Source: Winogradskyella wichelsiae (GTDB lineage: Bacteria; Bacteroidota; Bacteroidia; Flavobacteriales; Flavobacteriaceae). From it: 64,000 nt of DNA. Below the pieces are notes generated by a model that made no database searches, had not been told where the DNA came from, and saw only the letters and a program-made list of their open reading frames with translations. Location of the stretch: assembly GCF_013403925.1 (NCBI RefSeq), contig NZ_JABFDJ010000002.1, forward strand, positions 744,001-808,000, given 5' to 3'. The translations under genes were made by a program, and so were the position numbers. Shown in pieces: positions 63,629-64,000 of the stretch; position 1 is the first letter of the stretch; each line of letters opens with the position of its first letter.

Positions 63629-64000
63629 CTATATTCTGAAATTCTCGACAAACACTCTGTCATTCGACGTAATTTTGGCTGTGTAACTGCCTTTAAGAGT
63701 TTTGTCTAATTGGTACACACGATTTAGAACCTTACTTCCTTTTACTGTTTCAGAAAGAATTAACTCACCTTCATAGTATAGTTCAACGTTCATATTATCT
63801 GACTCTAAATCTAATTTTGAAATCAAAAGTTTAGCATTCTCATTTCTAACTAAAGGCTTGAAAATTACTTTTCTGCTAGAAGCTAAATAAGATACTAAAT
63901 GGTTTTTTACTTCAATAGTATTAATTTCTATTTCGTAATCTCTGTCTACTTCAACAGTATACTTGCCATCTTTTAATTGTGTAAAATTAAAAAGTGAAGT
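63629..64000 (-). CDS. Hypothetical beta-repeat protein (N-terminus outside window)
   Basis: The frame is open from the stop at 63629 to the window end (124 codons). The apparent start at 63826 is an internal TTG, so the gene begins beyond base 64000. The visible part has two Ig-like beta repeats of about 60 residues that share a pattern (QLKDGKYTVEV.. and QLDKTLKGSYTAKI..), as in exported flavobacterial proteins. Its C-terminus, VFVENFRI, resembles a last strand. It is followed by a strong terminator. No family recognised. Confidence 0.7.
   Translation of the reverse strand, partial: TSLFNFTQLKDGKYTVEVDRDYEIEINTIEVKNHLVSYLASSRKVIFKPLVRNENAKLLISKLDLESDNMNVELYYEGELILSETVKGSKVLNRVYQLDKTLKGSYTAKITSNDRVFVENFRI

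Noticed and set aside
1-64000. tRNA, rRNA, CRISPR arrays, intact insertion sequences
   Set aside because: No cloverleaf with TTCGA-type arm, no direct-repeat array and no transposase frame was seen in any intergenic region.

Overview
The window is AT-rich chromosomal DNA from a member of the Bacteroidota, most likely a marine Flavobacteriaceae. The evidence is type IX secretion (T9SS) C-terminal sorting domains, the gliding lipoprotein GldH, GLPGLI-family proteins, RicT/PSP1, many TonB-receptor-like outer membrane proteins, short-leader promoters of the TTTG / TAnnTTTG type, and no Shine-Dalgarno-led starts. No tRNA, rRNA, CRISPR array, intact insertion sequence or prophage was seen.

Layout. 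1-2342: 3' part of a secreted T9SS cargo gene. 2433-4436: trpS with a stop-interrupted small membrane ORF, then plsC. 4707-8471: a DUF4374-like lipoprotein and a TonB-dependent receptor. 8842-12856: recA, then a trhO-trhP-ferredoxin operon for tRNA U34 hydroxylation. 13015-18627: ricT, gldH, PBP1A and the two subunits of a 3-oxoacid CoA-transferase. 18985-24053: a double-cassette peptide ABC ATPase and a multidomain T9SS subtilase. 24112-28148: a compact minus-strand operon (DEDDy exonuclease, serine hydrolase, DUF4442, ogt, CNNM/CBS protein). 28383-31422: an outer membrane barrel with a DM13 lipoprotein, an unknown lipoprotein and an Lrp/AsnC regulator.

31505-60774 carries almost the whole protoporphyrin/heme pathway: hemB, hemF, hemE, a fused hemC-hemD, hemA, then hemH and hemJ. 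KtrA/KtrB-type potassium uptake, an EI24 protein, a GNAT and a YchJ protein are interleaved. Two accessory pieces break it. The first is a membrane-segmented SF2 helicase gene between hemB and ychJ-hemF, bracketed by related short palindromes. The second is a 12-kb stretch between the araC-type gene beside hemA and hemH.

That second stretch (45.4-53.8 kb) is the most unusual part. An intact AraC-type gene is followed by outer membrane barrel, GLPGLI protein and a secreted twin-CX3C miniprotein. A second copy of the barrel-GLPGLI pair follows, with its barrel broken by two frameshifts. The 3' end of the araC gene recurs twice (49976-50166 and 53622-53843), each time at a module border. I read this as a tandemly multiplied and partly decayed araC / barrel / GLPGLI system.

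The right end holds a MATE transporter, a NtrY-like histidine kinase, an enoyl-CoA hydratase, a large inverted repeat and a protein running off the window. Start codons were moved from the longest ORF for recA, gldH, scoA, scoB, ychJ, the 45.7-kb barrel and the histidine kinase. In two of these (scoB, ychJ) the extra N-terminus is translated from a repeat element.
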